From Saccharopolyspora phatthalungensis (lineage in GTDB: Bacteria; Actinomycetota; Actinomycetes; Mycobacteriales; Pseudonocardiaceae): a stretch of DNA of 64,000 nt. The notes below the pieces were generated by a model. That model was not told where the DNA came from and did no database searches. It worked only from the letters and a program-made list of their open reading frames with translations. The position numbers were made by a program, and so were the translations under genes. Below are positions 56,163-62,791 of this stretch, in pieces. The stretch lies in NCBI RefSeq assembly GCF_014203395.1, contig NZ_JACHIW010000001.1:3827501-3891500 (forward strand). Reading direction: 5' to 3'. Positions within the stretch are counted from its first letter, which is position 1; every line of letters starts with the position of its first letter.

Positions 56163-56217
56163 CGGTGTGAGCCACGGAACGCCCACCGGGACCCCACCCA
56201 CCACCCAAGCAGAGTTA

Positions 56218-56232
56218 GCGATTTCGCGCGAA
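56218..56232. repeat. CGATTTCGCGCGAAA palindromic element, copy 2
   Basis: Identical over 15 bases to the copy at 14957-14971, containing the perfect palindrome TTTCGCGCGAAA. It lies 56 bases after the stop of the giant gene and directly before the ribosome site of the small ORF at 56240. Confidence 0.7.
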
Positions 56233-56239
56233 AGGGGCT

Positions 56240-56413
56240 ATGAAGCAGTGGCCCTTCACGCGGCACCTGGCAGGTGGGTCCGAGCTGAAACCGGGGGAGC
56301 AGTTCCAGCGGAAGATCATGAACCTCTTCCCGGTCCACCCGCCGCTCTCCGTCAGTCAGTTCCGGTTGGTCACCGTGAGCGCGGCTAGTGTCTCATCACG
56401 ATTGGTGATGTAG
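56240..56413 (+). pseudogene. short ORF, probable 5' fragment of an unknown gene
   Basis: AAGGGG sits a few bases before an ATG opening MKQWPFTRHLAGGSELKPGE, followed by QFQRKIMNLFPVHPPLSVSQ. This reads like the start of a genuine protein, but after ~45 codons the frame runs antisense into the small minus-strand gene and stops. No family recognised. It is most simply a truncated gene, one of several in this interval. Confidence 0.4.
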
Positions 56414-56532
56414 TCGTAAAACTCCACAGGGCTCTCGTACATCGCAAGCAGATTCGCCAGCATGTCCCGTTCCTCCGAAGTAACCGGGATCTTCCTCTTG
56501 ATCAGGCTGGCGCACATGACATCGATCAGCAT
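56356..56532 (-). CDS. small uncharacterised protein
   Basis: A 58-residue frame beginning MLIDVMCASLIKRKIPVTSE and ending with TNRDETLAALTVTNRN. The frame opens further to 56619, but that extension is Arg-rich, and GGTGA precedes the ATG at 56532. It looks helical. Because it sits in toxin/immunity debris it could be an immunity-type or orphan fragment; no family can be assigned. Confidence 0.4.
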   Translation of the reverse strand: MLIDVMCASLIKRKIPVTSEERDMLANLLAMYESPVEFYDYITNRDETLAALTVTNRN

Positions 56533-56687
56533 GTCCAAGTCACCGACATCGCTTGGTGGGGTCGACGCGCGGCAACGGCGCCGCAACCGTGCCCCGCCAC
56601 GCCGGGGGACGGCGGCCAATTGGGTGGAAGCAGTTGATCAGATGCGGTGAAGATCGTCCGTAGCGCCCTGTTTCGGTCGGGGTGCTG

Positions 56688-57007
56688 ATGAGCATCGGGG
56701 GCGTGGGCGACGATGTGGGGGCGATAGCCGCGAAACTGCGCGCGGTGCTGGCCGTGCTGCTCCCGGCGATCTTGCAGCAGGCGGGCGAGCTGATCGACGA
56801 CGCCGGAATTGTGTTGTAGCGGCGCAGATGCGACCAGGCCAGCACGAGACGATCCTCCTGGACCGGCCGCCATGCGGCCTCGACGAGCAAGAGTGGCTAC
56901 GGTGCAACCAGCAGCTACCGCGGTTCCTGCCGCCGGTGGCCGTGCTGAACGTGGTCACCAGGGACGGCACCACCTACAGCTACGAGGGGATACGTGATGC
57001 GGATTGA
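56688..57007 (+). pseudogene. decayed DddA/SCP1.201-like deaminase toxin
   Basis: ATG at 56688 opens a short helical frame (GAIAAKLRAVLAVLLPAILQ) that stops at 56819, like the N-terminal helix of actinobacterial deaminase toxins. From 56819 a second frame encodes the toxin's C-terminal part: VAAQMRPGQHETILLDRPPC, then WLRCNQQLPRFLPP, then a final strand pair ending YEGIRDAD, stop at 57007. This matches the family pattern of 'hydrophobic strand, PC, Cys, LLP, LP-G-LTV'. The HxE half of the active site is missing, so a frameshift or deletion at ~56819 has removed it. The second frame's stop overlaps the Imm1 start, the usual toxin-immunity coupling. Confidence 0.62.
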
Positions 57008-57422
57008 TGTCTGGTTCCGAGCCTTCAACCTGGGCGGAGCCGAGCAGCACATCACTGTCGACAACGTCGACCAGGTGCGCGCGCTCGTCGACCAGCTTGC
57101 CGATGCCGACGCTGGATCGGCGGTCATCACCCATAGTGACCGGCCGCTCTGGAACGAGCAGGGGCCCGATCACGAACTCGTTGTCGCGGTCGCTACCGAC
57201 GGCCGTGCCGCGCTGAGCTACTGGGACCAGGACACCTCGCGGCACTACAGCCGTGGAGGCAGTGAGCCATCCGGCGGTTGGGAGGATGAGGACATCTCAC
57301 CCCCGGCCGATGCGTGGGTGCAACGCAGCGAGCTTGAAGGGGCGCTCGCCGAGTTCCTGCGCTCAGCACAGCGACCGAATACGGTGCAGTGGCAGCCAGA
57401 CCCGCTCCCGCTGACCTTCTGA
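56997..57422 (+). CDS. Imm1-family immunity protein
   Basis: A 141-residue protein matching the Imm1 pattern throughout: VDNVDQVRALVDQLADA, then SDRPLW, DHELVVAVATDGRAALSYWD, a Ser/Gly stretch, SPPADAWVQRSELEGALAEF, and RPNTVQWQPDP. Imm1 proteins neutralise deaminase-type toxins of polymorphic toxin systems. ATG at 56997 has GAGGGG 7 bases ahead; the longer GTG start at 56994 is less likely. It overlaps the stop of the decayed toxin. Its frame is intact, so it may be kept as an orphan immunity gene protecting against toxins of sister strains. Confidence 0.82.
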   Translation: MRIDVWFRAFNLGGAEQHITVDNVDQVRALVDQLADADAGSAVITHSDRPLWNEQGPDHELVVAVATDGRAALSYWDQDTSRHYSRGGSEPSGGWEDEDISPPADAWVQRSELEGALAEFLRSAQRPNTVQWQPDPLPLTF

Positions 57423-57429
57423 TCAATGA

Positions 57430-57747
57430 CGAAAGCGCCCCGTACTCCTCCACTGGGGCAACCTCTCCGCCGAGGGGCACATCATCGACTGGGAGGACTG
57501 GGGCGCTGCGCCGCGCGGGCACGATGCCGCGACCCTGTGGCAGTCGGCGCTGCCTGATCCCCAGATGGCCGCGCGGGTTCAACAGGAGTTCGCTGCTGAT
57601 CTTGAGACCCGTTCAGGCAAACTCGCGCAACTGTTGCAGTGCGCGAACGCGATCCGAGTTGCCGCCCGTAGCGGAGCCCCGACACCGCTGTCTGAACCCG
57701 CGCGGGCGGCTGCGGACGTTCTGCTTGCTGAGCTACGGGGTGCGTGA
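57430..57747 (+). pseudogene. C-terminal fragment of an APH-like phosphotransferase
   Basis: The reading frame from 57430 encodes LLHWGNLSAEGHIIDWEDWG then AAPRGHDAATLW, the end of the catalytic loop (HGDLHxGN region) and the IDWE metal-binding motif of aminoglycoside phosphotransferase-like kinases, followed by a helical tail to TGA at 57747. The HGD residues and the entire N-lobe are missing, with an in-frame stop at 57427. It is a 5'-truncated remnant. Confidence 0.65.
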
Positions 57748-57749
57748 GC

Positions 57750-57965
57750 CTACACCGACGTAGCCCGCCGCCCGTTCCTCGGTCCGAGCTCTACGCTCCG
57801 CTGGCGTGCGGCGTCGTAGTACTGCCCGCCCTTCCCGCTCTCCAACATCGCCGCGTCGCCGTTGGGTGTGAACCAGCGGCCGTGGGTCTTACCTGGCCTC
57901 CGCGGCGGCGGAGACGTGGGCAGTGCCATGGCGATCATCGTCTTCGTCCGCGCCGACGTCTCCAA
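57750..57965 (-). pseudogene. inverted N-terminal half of a deaminase toxin domain
   Basis: A 71-residue frame whose core is PRRPGKTHGRWFTPNGDAAM, then LESGKGGQYYDAA. This resembles the opening strands of the DddA/SCP1.201-like deaminase domain ('KTHGRWF..G....L.SG'). The catalytic HxE helix and the PC...C zinc ligands are missing; the frame stops just where they should follow. Orientation is opposite to the decayed toxin at 56688-57007, which has the complementary C-terminal half. Confidence 0.5.
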
Positions 57966-57995
57966 TCCCCAATGGTGCTAACCCCAATGGGGATT
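57964..57995. promoter_or_regulatory. possible operator/promoter of the XRE gene
   Basis: Inverted repeat AATCCCC (57964-57970) and GGGGATT (57989-57995), with the direct repeat CCCCAATGG at 57967 and 57982. A TTGACA-like -35 box (57994-57999) overlaps its right end. The site lies about 125 bases before the XRE regulator gene, so autoregulation is plausible. Confidence 0.4.
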
Positions 57996-58120
57996 GACAG
58001 CGCGGTGGCAGACGCGGCTGACTATGGTCGACCGCTGGGGTGGTGCACGGCATACCTCGACTGAACGGGCGTAACGCCATGACCCCGGACGAGCACTTGT
58101 CCGTCAATGGAAGGCGAGCC

Positions 58121-59587
58121 ATGAATGGTCCGGGACAACGCTGCCGGTGCTGCGGCACTGTGCTGCGTGTCGGCGTGAATGACCCGTTTTGCGGACCCTG
58201 CGCCCGCGCCGCCGGGTTCCGCAAGCCGATCCCGGCGGGCTCTTACGATGACGCGGACCTGCGCGCTGCGTTGGAAACCTATGACTTCGGAGCGGTATTC
58301 GCCGCCGTGCGGCAGCACACAGGTTTGACACAGCTCCAGCTCGCCGACCTGCTCGGCTTGTCCCAAGGCCGGATCTCCGCTGTCGAGCGGGGCGAGCGTC
58401 GTCTGACCCACGTCAGGACGGCCGCTCGGTTGGCCACCGTCCTGCGCATCCCGGCCTGCTTGCTCGGATTTTCCGCCACCCAAACCGGCATGACTGATAA
58501 CGTGCATGTCAAGGAGGTGAGTTGGTTGGAGCGCAGGGACTTTCTCTCCCTGGTCACGGCTGCCACGTTGGGATCCAGTCTGAATCCCGAACTTTCCCGG
58601 CTGGGCTCGCTGTTGCCCAGCCAGGTCGAGCCGGTGACCCGGCCCCGGATCGGCGCGGCCGACATCGACGCGATCGAGGCGATCACCGACGGGTTCCGCC
58701 GCTCAGACTCCGCCTACGGCGGTGGGCTATGCCGCGCCGCAGCCGTCACACAACTACACCAGGTGCGCCGCTTGGAAGACGCCCTCTGCTCGCCGGAGAT
58801 CCGCACCCGACTGCTGGTGGCCATCGCCGACCTGGCCGGCACGGCAGCGTGGATGGCCTACGATGTCGACGATCACGACGCCGCCCGCCGCCTGTGGGCC
58901 TACGCCCTGGACACCACCCGCCGCGCCGACGACCACCCCCGCGCCACCGACCTGACAGTCCACGTGCTGCTGGACATGACACACCAAGCCCTGCACCTCG
59001 AACGCGCAGATGAGGCACTGCGCCTGGTGCAGCTCGCCTCGGCGACCGCCGCCAACCGCAGGCACCCGGTCAGCACAGTCACCCAGGGCTGCATTTCCTC
59101 GGCCCTTGGCTGGTGCCGCGCCGCGCTCGGCGAGCCAGAGCCCACCCGCCGCGCCCTCGGGCAAGCCCAAGAGACCTACGCCGCCGCCGATCGGGCCACC
59201 ACATCGCCGTGGACATCGTTCGTCACCGACGCCGAGATCAACGGCCGACAGGGCTACGCCCTATACCTGCTATCGCTGTCCCGCCCGGAGTTCGCGCCCC
59301 AAGCCATCGAAAAACTGACCAGCTCAACCACCGCGTACGGCGCGGAATACGAGCGCACCCGCGCCATGGGCCTGCCTCCGCTGGCCTCGGTGCAGTTCCA
59401 GGCCGGCGACATCGACGCCGCGGTGGCCACCGGCTACGACGCGGTGAACGTGATCACCGGGCTGACCTCCACCCGCGGCTATGCACGGCTGCGCGTGTTG
59501 GACACCGTGGCCGCACCGCACAGCGGCAAATCCGAAGTCGCCGACCTCCGCGAACATATCCGCACCGCGATCACCACAGCCGCCTAG
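58121..59587 (+). CDS. zinc-ribbon/XRE-family transcriptional regulator with TPR-like C-terminus
   Basis: A 488-residue protein. It opens with a small zinc-ribbon-like motif (CRCCG ... FCGPC), followed by an XRE helix-turn-helix near residues 65-95 (LTQLQLADLLGLSQGRISAV, then ERG). The remaining ~330 residues form TPR-like helices (AARRLWAYALDTTRRADDHP and others) that probably sense a ligand or peptide. ATG at 58121 has GGAAGG 6 bases ahead; upstream in-frame ATGs at 58040 and 58079 lack one. It appears complete, unlike the two truncated regulators near 3.3 and 7 kb. The palindrome at 57964-57995 may be its operator. Target genes are unknown. Confidence 0.85.
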   Translation: MNGPGQRCRCCGTVLRVGVNDPFCGPCARAAGFRKPIPAGSYDDADLRAALETYDFGAVFAAVRQHTGLTQLQLADLLGLSQGRISAVERGERRLTHVRTAARLATVLRIPACLLGFSATQTGMTDNVHVKEVSWLERRDFLSLVTAATLGSSLNPELSRLGSLLPSQVEPVTRPRIGAADIDAIEAITDGFRRSDSAYGGGLCRAAAVTQLHQVRRLEDALCSPEIRTRLLVAIADLAGTAAWMAYDVDDHDAARRLWAYALDTTRRADDHPRATDLTVHVLLDMTHQALHLERADEALRLVQLASATAANRRHPVSTVTQGCISSALGWCRAALGEPEPTRRALGQAQETYAAADRATTSPWTSFVTDAEINGRQGYALYLLSLSRPEFAPQAIEKLTSSTTAYGAEYERTRAMGLPPLASVQFQAGDIDAAVATGYDAVNVITGLTSTRGYARLRVLDTVAAPHSGKSEVADLREHIRTAITTAA

Positions 59588-59655
59588 CAGCCGCGGAGGA
59601 CACTGAGCTCTGGACGCAGCGCCAAGTCGTCATTCCGCCCGGCCTGGGCGGGGTT

Positions 59656-59821
59656 TGCGATTTCGCGCGCGGGAATGGGCTGCCAGCAGCAAGGGCTACT
59701 GGCGGATCGCCGGGTCGCCGGGGCGCCCATCCTCCAACGGGCGCTGCCCAACATCTACTGGGACGACCTTGGTCTGCTGGGACTACGCAACACCTGGCAG
59801 AGGCTCAGAAAGGCGGCTTGA
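59656..59821 (+). pseudogene. C-terminal fragment of a group II intron reverse transcriptase/maturase
   Basis: EWAASSKGYWRIAGSP in one frame (to ~59718) continues in another as APILQRALPNIYWDDLGLLG, then LRNTWQRLRKAA, stop at 59821. This is the typical end of actinobacterial group II intron-encoded proteins, interrupted by a frameshift near 59720. All catalytic RT motifs are missing. It directly precedes the intron's domain V/VI sequence. Confidence 0.65.
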
Positions 59822-59822
59822 C

Positions 59823-59895
59823 GAACCGCCGGATCCGGGCCCGCATGTCCGGTGCTGTGCGAGGAGGGTCGGGCGACCCGCCCCTCCTACTCGAT
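59823..59895 (+). ncRNA. group II intron 3' end (domains V and VI)
   Basis: GAACCGCCGG ... CGCATGTCCGGTGCT has the layout of domain V. The following GAGGAGGGTCGGG-CGA-CCCGCCCCTCCTACTC forms a domain VI hairpin with an unpaired A near its 3' base. The intron would end near ...CTCGAT at 59895. The 5' domains are not found upstream, so this is a 5'-truncated remnant that cannot splice alone. Confidence 0.6.
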
Positions 59896-59932
59896 TTATT
59901 GAACAAGATGCTTAAGATCGGGGTGGTGGCGG

Positions 59933-60277
59933 GTGAAGGAGCAGGAGAGCCCAATTTTAGGCAAAATCGGGAAACTTCGGAGCCTTGTCAGCGCGTTCCG
60001 GTTGCGACGATCGCTACCCGGGGTAGTTCGGCTGGACGATCATTGCGGGACCACGGTCGTGCGGTTCTCGGTCAACAACATCGTGCGTGACGACAGCGAC
60101 CCCGTCGCGACGCTGCAATCGGATTGGCAACGGCTCTTCGGCGAACAGCACATCGCGATCGGCTATCAGCGCAATGACATGCTGGTGTGGGACAACTGGC
60201 GCTTGCTACACGCGCGCAACGCGTTCGAGGACCCGCGCCGCCACCTGCGTCGCATCCACATCGCCGAACCGACGTAA
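59933..60277 (+). pseudogene. C-terminal fragment of a TauD/TfdA-type dioxygenase
   Basis: The last ~85 residues match the end of Fe(II)/2-oxoglutarate dioxygenases of the TauD/TfdA family: LVWDNWRLLHARNAFEDPRR then HLRRIHIAEPT, which includes the distal iron-binding His and the Arg that binds 2-oxoglutarate. The HxD motif and the N-terminal two thirds are absent. The upstream ~25 codons from 59933 are unlike the family. It is a remnant next to the truncated intron. Confidence 0.65.
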
Positions 60278-60308
60278 CGGGATCCGGGAACGCCGTTCTC
60301 CTGGTGGC

Positions 60309-60361
60309 TGGGGCGATTTCAATGGGAATCAGCAAGTGTCGATTTCCATTGAAATCGCCCG
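60309..60361. repeat. GCGATTTC-type inverted repeat at the aldolase 3' end
   Basis: GGGGCGATTTCAATGGG and, after a loop, TCCATTGAAATCGCCC form a long hairpin with a 13-bp core (GCGATTTCAATGG). The gene ending at 60319 runs through it, so its last ~14 codons come from this element. Similar GCGATTTC half-sites occur near 56218 and 59655, suggesting a dispersed REP-like family. It may also act as a terminator. Confidence 0.65.
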
Positions 60362-61332
60362 TGCGCATCGCGAAGGTACTCGGCGGTGACCTCCATCAGT
60401 TGGCGGGATGGCCGGATCGGGTCACGGCGGCCGACCTCCCGGACCAGGTCCGGCAGCGGCACGTCATGGCTGTCGGCGATCTCGCGCGCCATCTCCAGCC
60501 GCTCGGTGTGGAACCGTCCTTCCCCGATGGCGATGTCCAGATAGGAAACTCCGCGGTCGCGCAATCTGCGGCCGGCTATCAGTTCCTCGGCGCGCCTAGC
60601 CAGCAGGTCGCCATCCACGGCACTGAGAAAGCCGTTGCGCTGCGCGGCTTTGACGAGTACTTCGAGCTGCGCGTTGCCGGCGCTGCGGCCGGCCCCACGA
60701 AGCGTGCCGTCGACCATCACGGCACCGCTGTCCAGTGCCTCCAGTGAGTTCGCGACGGCCAGGGAAGTGTTGTCGTGGCCGTGGAATCCGGTAGCGATGC
60801 CGCGTTCATGCAGCGACCGGGACAGGTGTGCTACCTCGGTCGGCAGCATGCACCCTGCGGAGTCGGCGGTGTAGAACACATCCACCCCGGCGGCGCAGGC
60901 GTCCTCGGCGATGCGGATCGCTTCGGCAGCCGAGACCGCATATGTCTTCATGGCGTTGAAGGTGACCAGCGGGACACCGAGGTCCTTGCTTCCTTCCGCC
61001 AGCGGCAGGATGTCCGCCGCCTCGGTGATGTTCGCGGCCAGGCGGACACAACCGGCGCCGGCGGCGACCGCCCGCGCGATGGTCTCCAGGCAAGCACCCG
61101 GGTAGACCATGATGGCCACGGTGGTCCGCGGGGCGGCCTGCGCCACCGCGCTGACGTAGTCCTCGATCTCCAGGTCTGCCCACGACGGAGCACCCCGGTC
61201 CGCCACTTCGAGATAGTGCACCCCGGCTGCGGAGAGCTCGCTTGCGATCTGGACGGACTCGGCGAGGGTGAGATGGGTTTCGTACTCGACTTCGCGCAGC
61301 GTGCAGTCCACGAGGCTGACCGAAGCGGGCAT
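60319..61332 (-). CDS. DRE-TIM metallolyase (HMGL-like aldolase)
   Basis: A 337-residue TIM-barrel protein of the HMGL/4-hydroxy-2-oxovalerate aldolase superfamily. The metal/catalytic start motif reads LVDCTLREVEYE (usually DTTLRDG), and the metal-binding GFHGHDNTSLAVANSLEAL and VDGTLRGAGRSAGNAQLE follow. Most likely it cleaves or forms a 2-oxo-acid carbon-carbon bond; the exact substrate is not predictable. The C-terminal ~14 residues derive from a hairpin repeat. It starts 45 bases after the FMN oxidase gene on the same strand, so the two are probably co-transcribed and act in one pathway. Confidence 0.85.
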   Translation of the reverse strand: MPASVSLVDCTLREVEYETHLTLAESVQIASELSAAGVHYLEVADRGAPSWADLEIEDYVSAVAQAAPRTTVAIMVYPGACLETIARAVAAGAGCVRLAANITEAADILPLAEGSKDLGVPLVTFNAMKTYAVSAAEAIRIAEDACAAGVDVFYTADSAGCMLPTEVAHLSRSLHERGIATGFHGHDNTSLAVANSLEALDSGAVMVDGTLRGAGRSAGNAQLEVLVKAAQRNGFLSAVDGDLLARRAEELIAGRRLRDRGVSYLDIAIGEGRFHTERLEMAREIADSHDVPLPDLVREVGRRDPIRPSRQLMEVTAEYLRDAHGRFQWKSTLADSH

Positions 61333-61377
61333 GGTGGTTCCTCCAGCGATTTCTATGATGGGGCCGGCGGGGCGAAG

Positions 61378-62532
61378 TCAGCGCAGCGCGGCGCGGCCGA
61401 GTTCGGCGGGGCTGCGATACCCGCAGAGCCCGAGAGTGATGTCCAGGTCGGCGAGCAGGCTGCGCAGTACGTGGCGCACGCCGGCTTCACCCGCGTGCGC
61501 GAGCCCATATGCGCAGGGGCGACCGACCAGCACGGCTTTGGCGCCCAGGGCAAGGGCTTTGATGACATCGGCACCGGTCCGGATCCCGGAGTCGAACAGC
61601 ACGTCAACCTCCGCGCCGACGGCGTCGACCACCTCGGGAAGCATGTCCAACGCCGCTACCGCGCCGTCCACCTGGCGTCCGCCGTGGTTGGAGACGACGA
61701 TTCCGTCTGCTCCGCAGCCGACGGCCCTGCGCGCGTCGTCGGGGTGCAGGATCCCCTTCACCACGATCGGGCCGGACCAGTGATCGCGCAAGAAGGCGAA
61801 CTGCTCCCAGCTCTTGCTCGCGCCAGTGGGCATCCGCTGCCACTCCTGGATTGCCGCGGTCGGGTCCTCTTCGGGGGGCCTGGCGAGCCGGGAGCGGAAA
61901 ACGGGATCGGAGAACGGGATCGCCATGTCGACGCCTTGCCTGGACGGGGAGTAGCGCCGGTCCATTTCGTGCGGGCGCCAGCCGCGGATCCAGGTGTCCA
62001 CAGTGACCACCAGCGTGGAGAAGCCGGCACGCTTGCCGCGGTCAAGGATGCTGGCGCAGATCTCGCGGTCGCCGGACCAGTACAGCTGCATCCACCTCGG
62101 CGCGTCCCCGTTGGCGGCGGCGACCTCCTCGATCGACCGCGACGACGAGGAGGAGAGCACCAGCGGCAGTCCGAGTTCCGCTGCCGCACGCGCGCTCGCC
62201 AGTTCCGCGTCCGGGTGCAGGATGGATTGGACCCCGACGGGTGCCAGCAGCACGGGCGCGGGCATTTCCATGCCGAGCACCGTCGCGCGCAGATCTCTGC
62301 GGTCGGCGTTGCGGAGCACCCTGGGCACGATCCGCCAACGCTCGAACGCCGAGCGGTTGGCGCGCACAGTGGAGCCCGTTCCGGCACCGCCGGCGACGTA
62401 ATTGTACGAATCGGCCGGAACTTCTGCGCGAACAGCCTCTTCCAACGCGGCCAGATCTGTGGTGAGAGGCGGCGTTTCTCCGGCTGCGTCGAGCTCGAAG
62501 ATTTCCCGCTGATATGCAGCGAACCCGGTCAT
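61378..62532 (-). CDS. FMN-dependent alpha-hydroxy-acid oxidase/dehydrogenase
   Basis: A 384-residue enzyme of the lactate/glycolate/mandelate oxidase family. Visible motifs: SYNYVAGGAGTGSTVRANR (N-terminal), PVLLAPVGVQ, WMQLYWSGDR, the FMN-binding lysine in PIVVKGILHPDDARRA, the active-site region GIVVSNHGGRQVDGA (catalytic His and Arg), and LFDSGIRTGADVIKALALGA. All key residues are present. Start taken at ATG 62532 (MTGFAAYQREIF), which fits the family; upstream in-frame extension to 62793 is not family-like. It oxidises a 2-hydroxy acid to a 2-oxo acid, which suits the co-directional aldolase. It diverges from the TauD-like gene over ~260 bases without a gene. Confidence 0.9.
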   Translation of the reverse strand: MTGFAAYQREIFELDAAGETPPLTTDLAALEEAVRAEVPADSYNYVAGGAGTGSTVRANRSAFERWRIVPRVLRNADRRDLRATVLGMEMPAPVLLAPVGVQSILHPDAELASARAAAELGLPLVLSSSSSRSIEEVAAANGDAPRWMQLYWSGDREICASILDRGKRAGFSTLVVTVDTWIRGWRPHEMDRRYSPSRQGVDMAIPFSDPVFRSRLARPPEEDPTAAIQEWQRMPTGASKSWEQFAFLRDHWSGPIVVKGILHPDDARRAVGCGADGIVVSNHGGRQVDGAVAALDMLPEVVDAVGAEVDVLFDSGIRTGADVIKALALGAKAVLVGRPCAYGLAHAGEAGVRHVLRSLLADLDITLGLCGYRSPAELGRAALR

Positions 62533-62791
62533 GACGGCCAGTCTGCCCAATCCTCGGCAGAGGGCACACCACAACGCGCCAACATCACGCATCCGGCGCA
62601 ACAAATAGTGATCCATGTCGTGGATGTGCCCGATTTTCCTACCACGAAAGGATTGTCGAGCTCGGCAATGCACTCGCCTCATGCCGCACGGGGTGCCGTA
62701 CATCATGCAGCGACACCCACATGGACCATTGTTGGCCGTGCTTCCCGGCGGGCACGATTGGCTCAAGCACCTGGACCACGGAAAGGCGACC

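Noticed and set aside
15228..56162. Idea that the 41-kb modular gene is a polyketide or non-ribosomal peptide synthase
   Set aside because: No ketosynthase, acyltransferase, adenylation, condensation or carrier-protein motifs occur in any module; the modules are short alpha/beta repeats with a single Cys motif.
15228..56162. CRISPR or simple satellite DNA
   Set aside because: Repeats are ~5.4 kb, protein-coding and diverged with frame-preserving changes; no short regularly spaced repeats with unique spacers are present.
59113..60090. 325-codon plus-strand frame across the regulator end and intron
   Set aside because: Out of frame with the regulator; Arg/Pro-rich and crosses the group II intron end without any recognisable domain.
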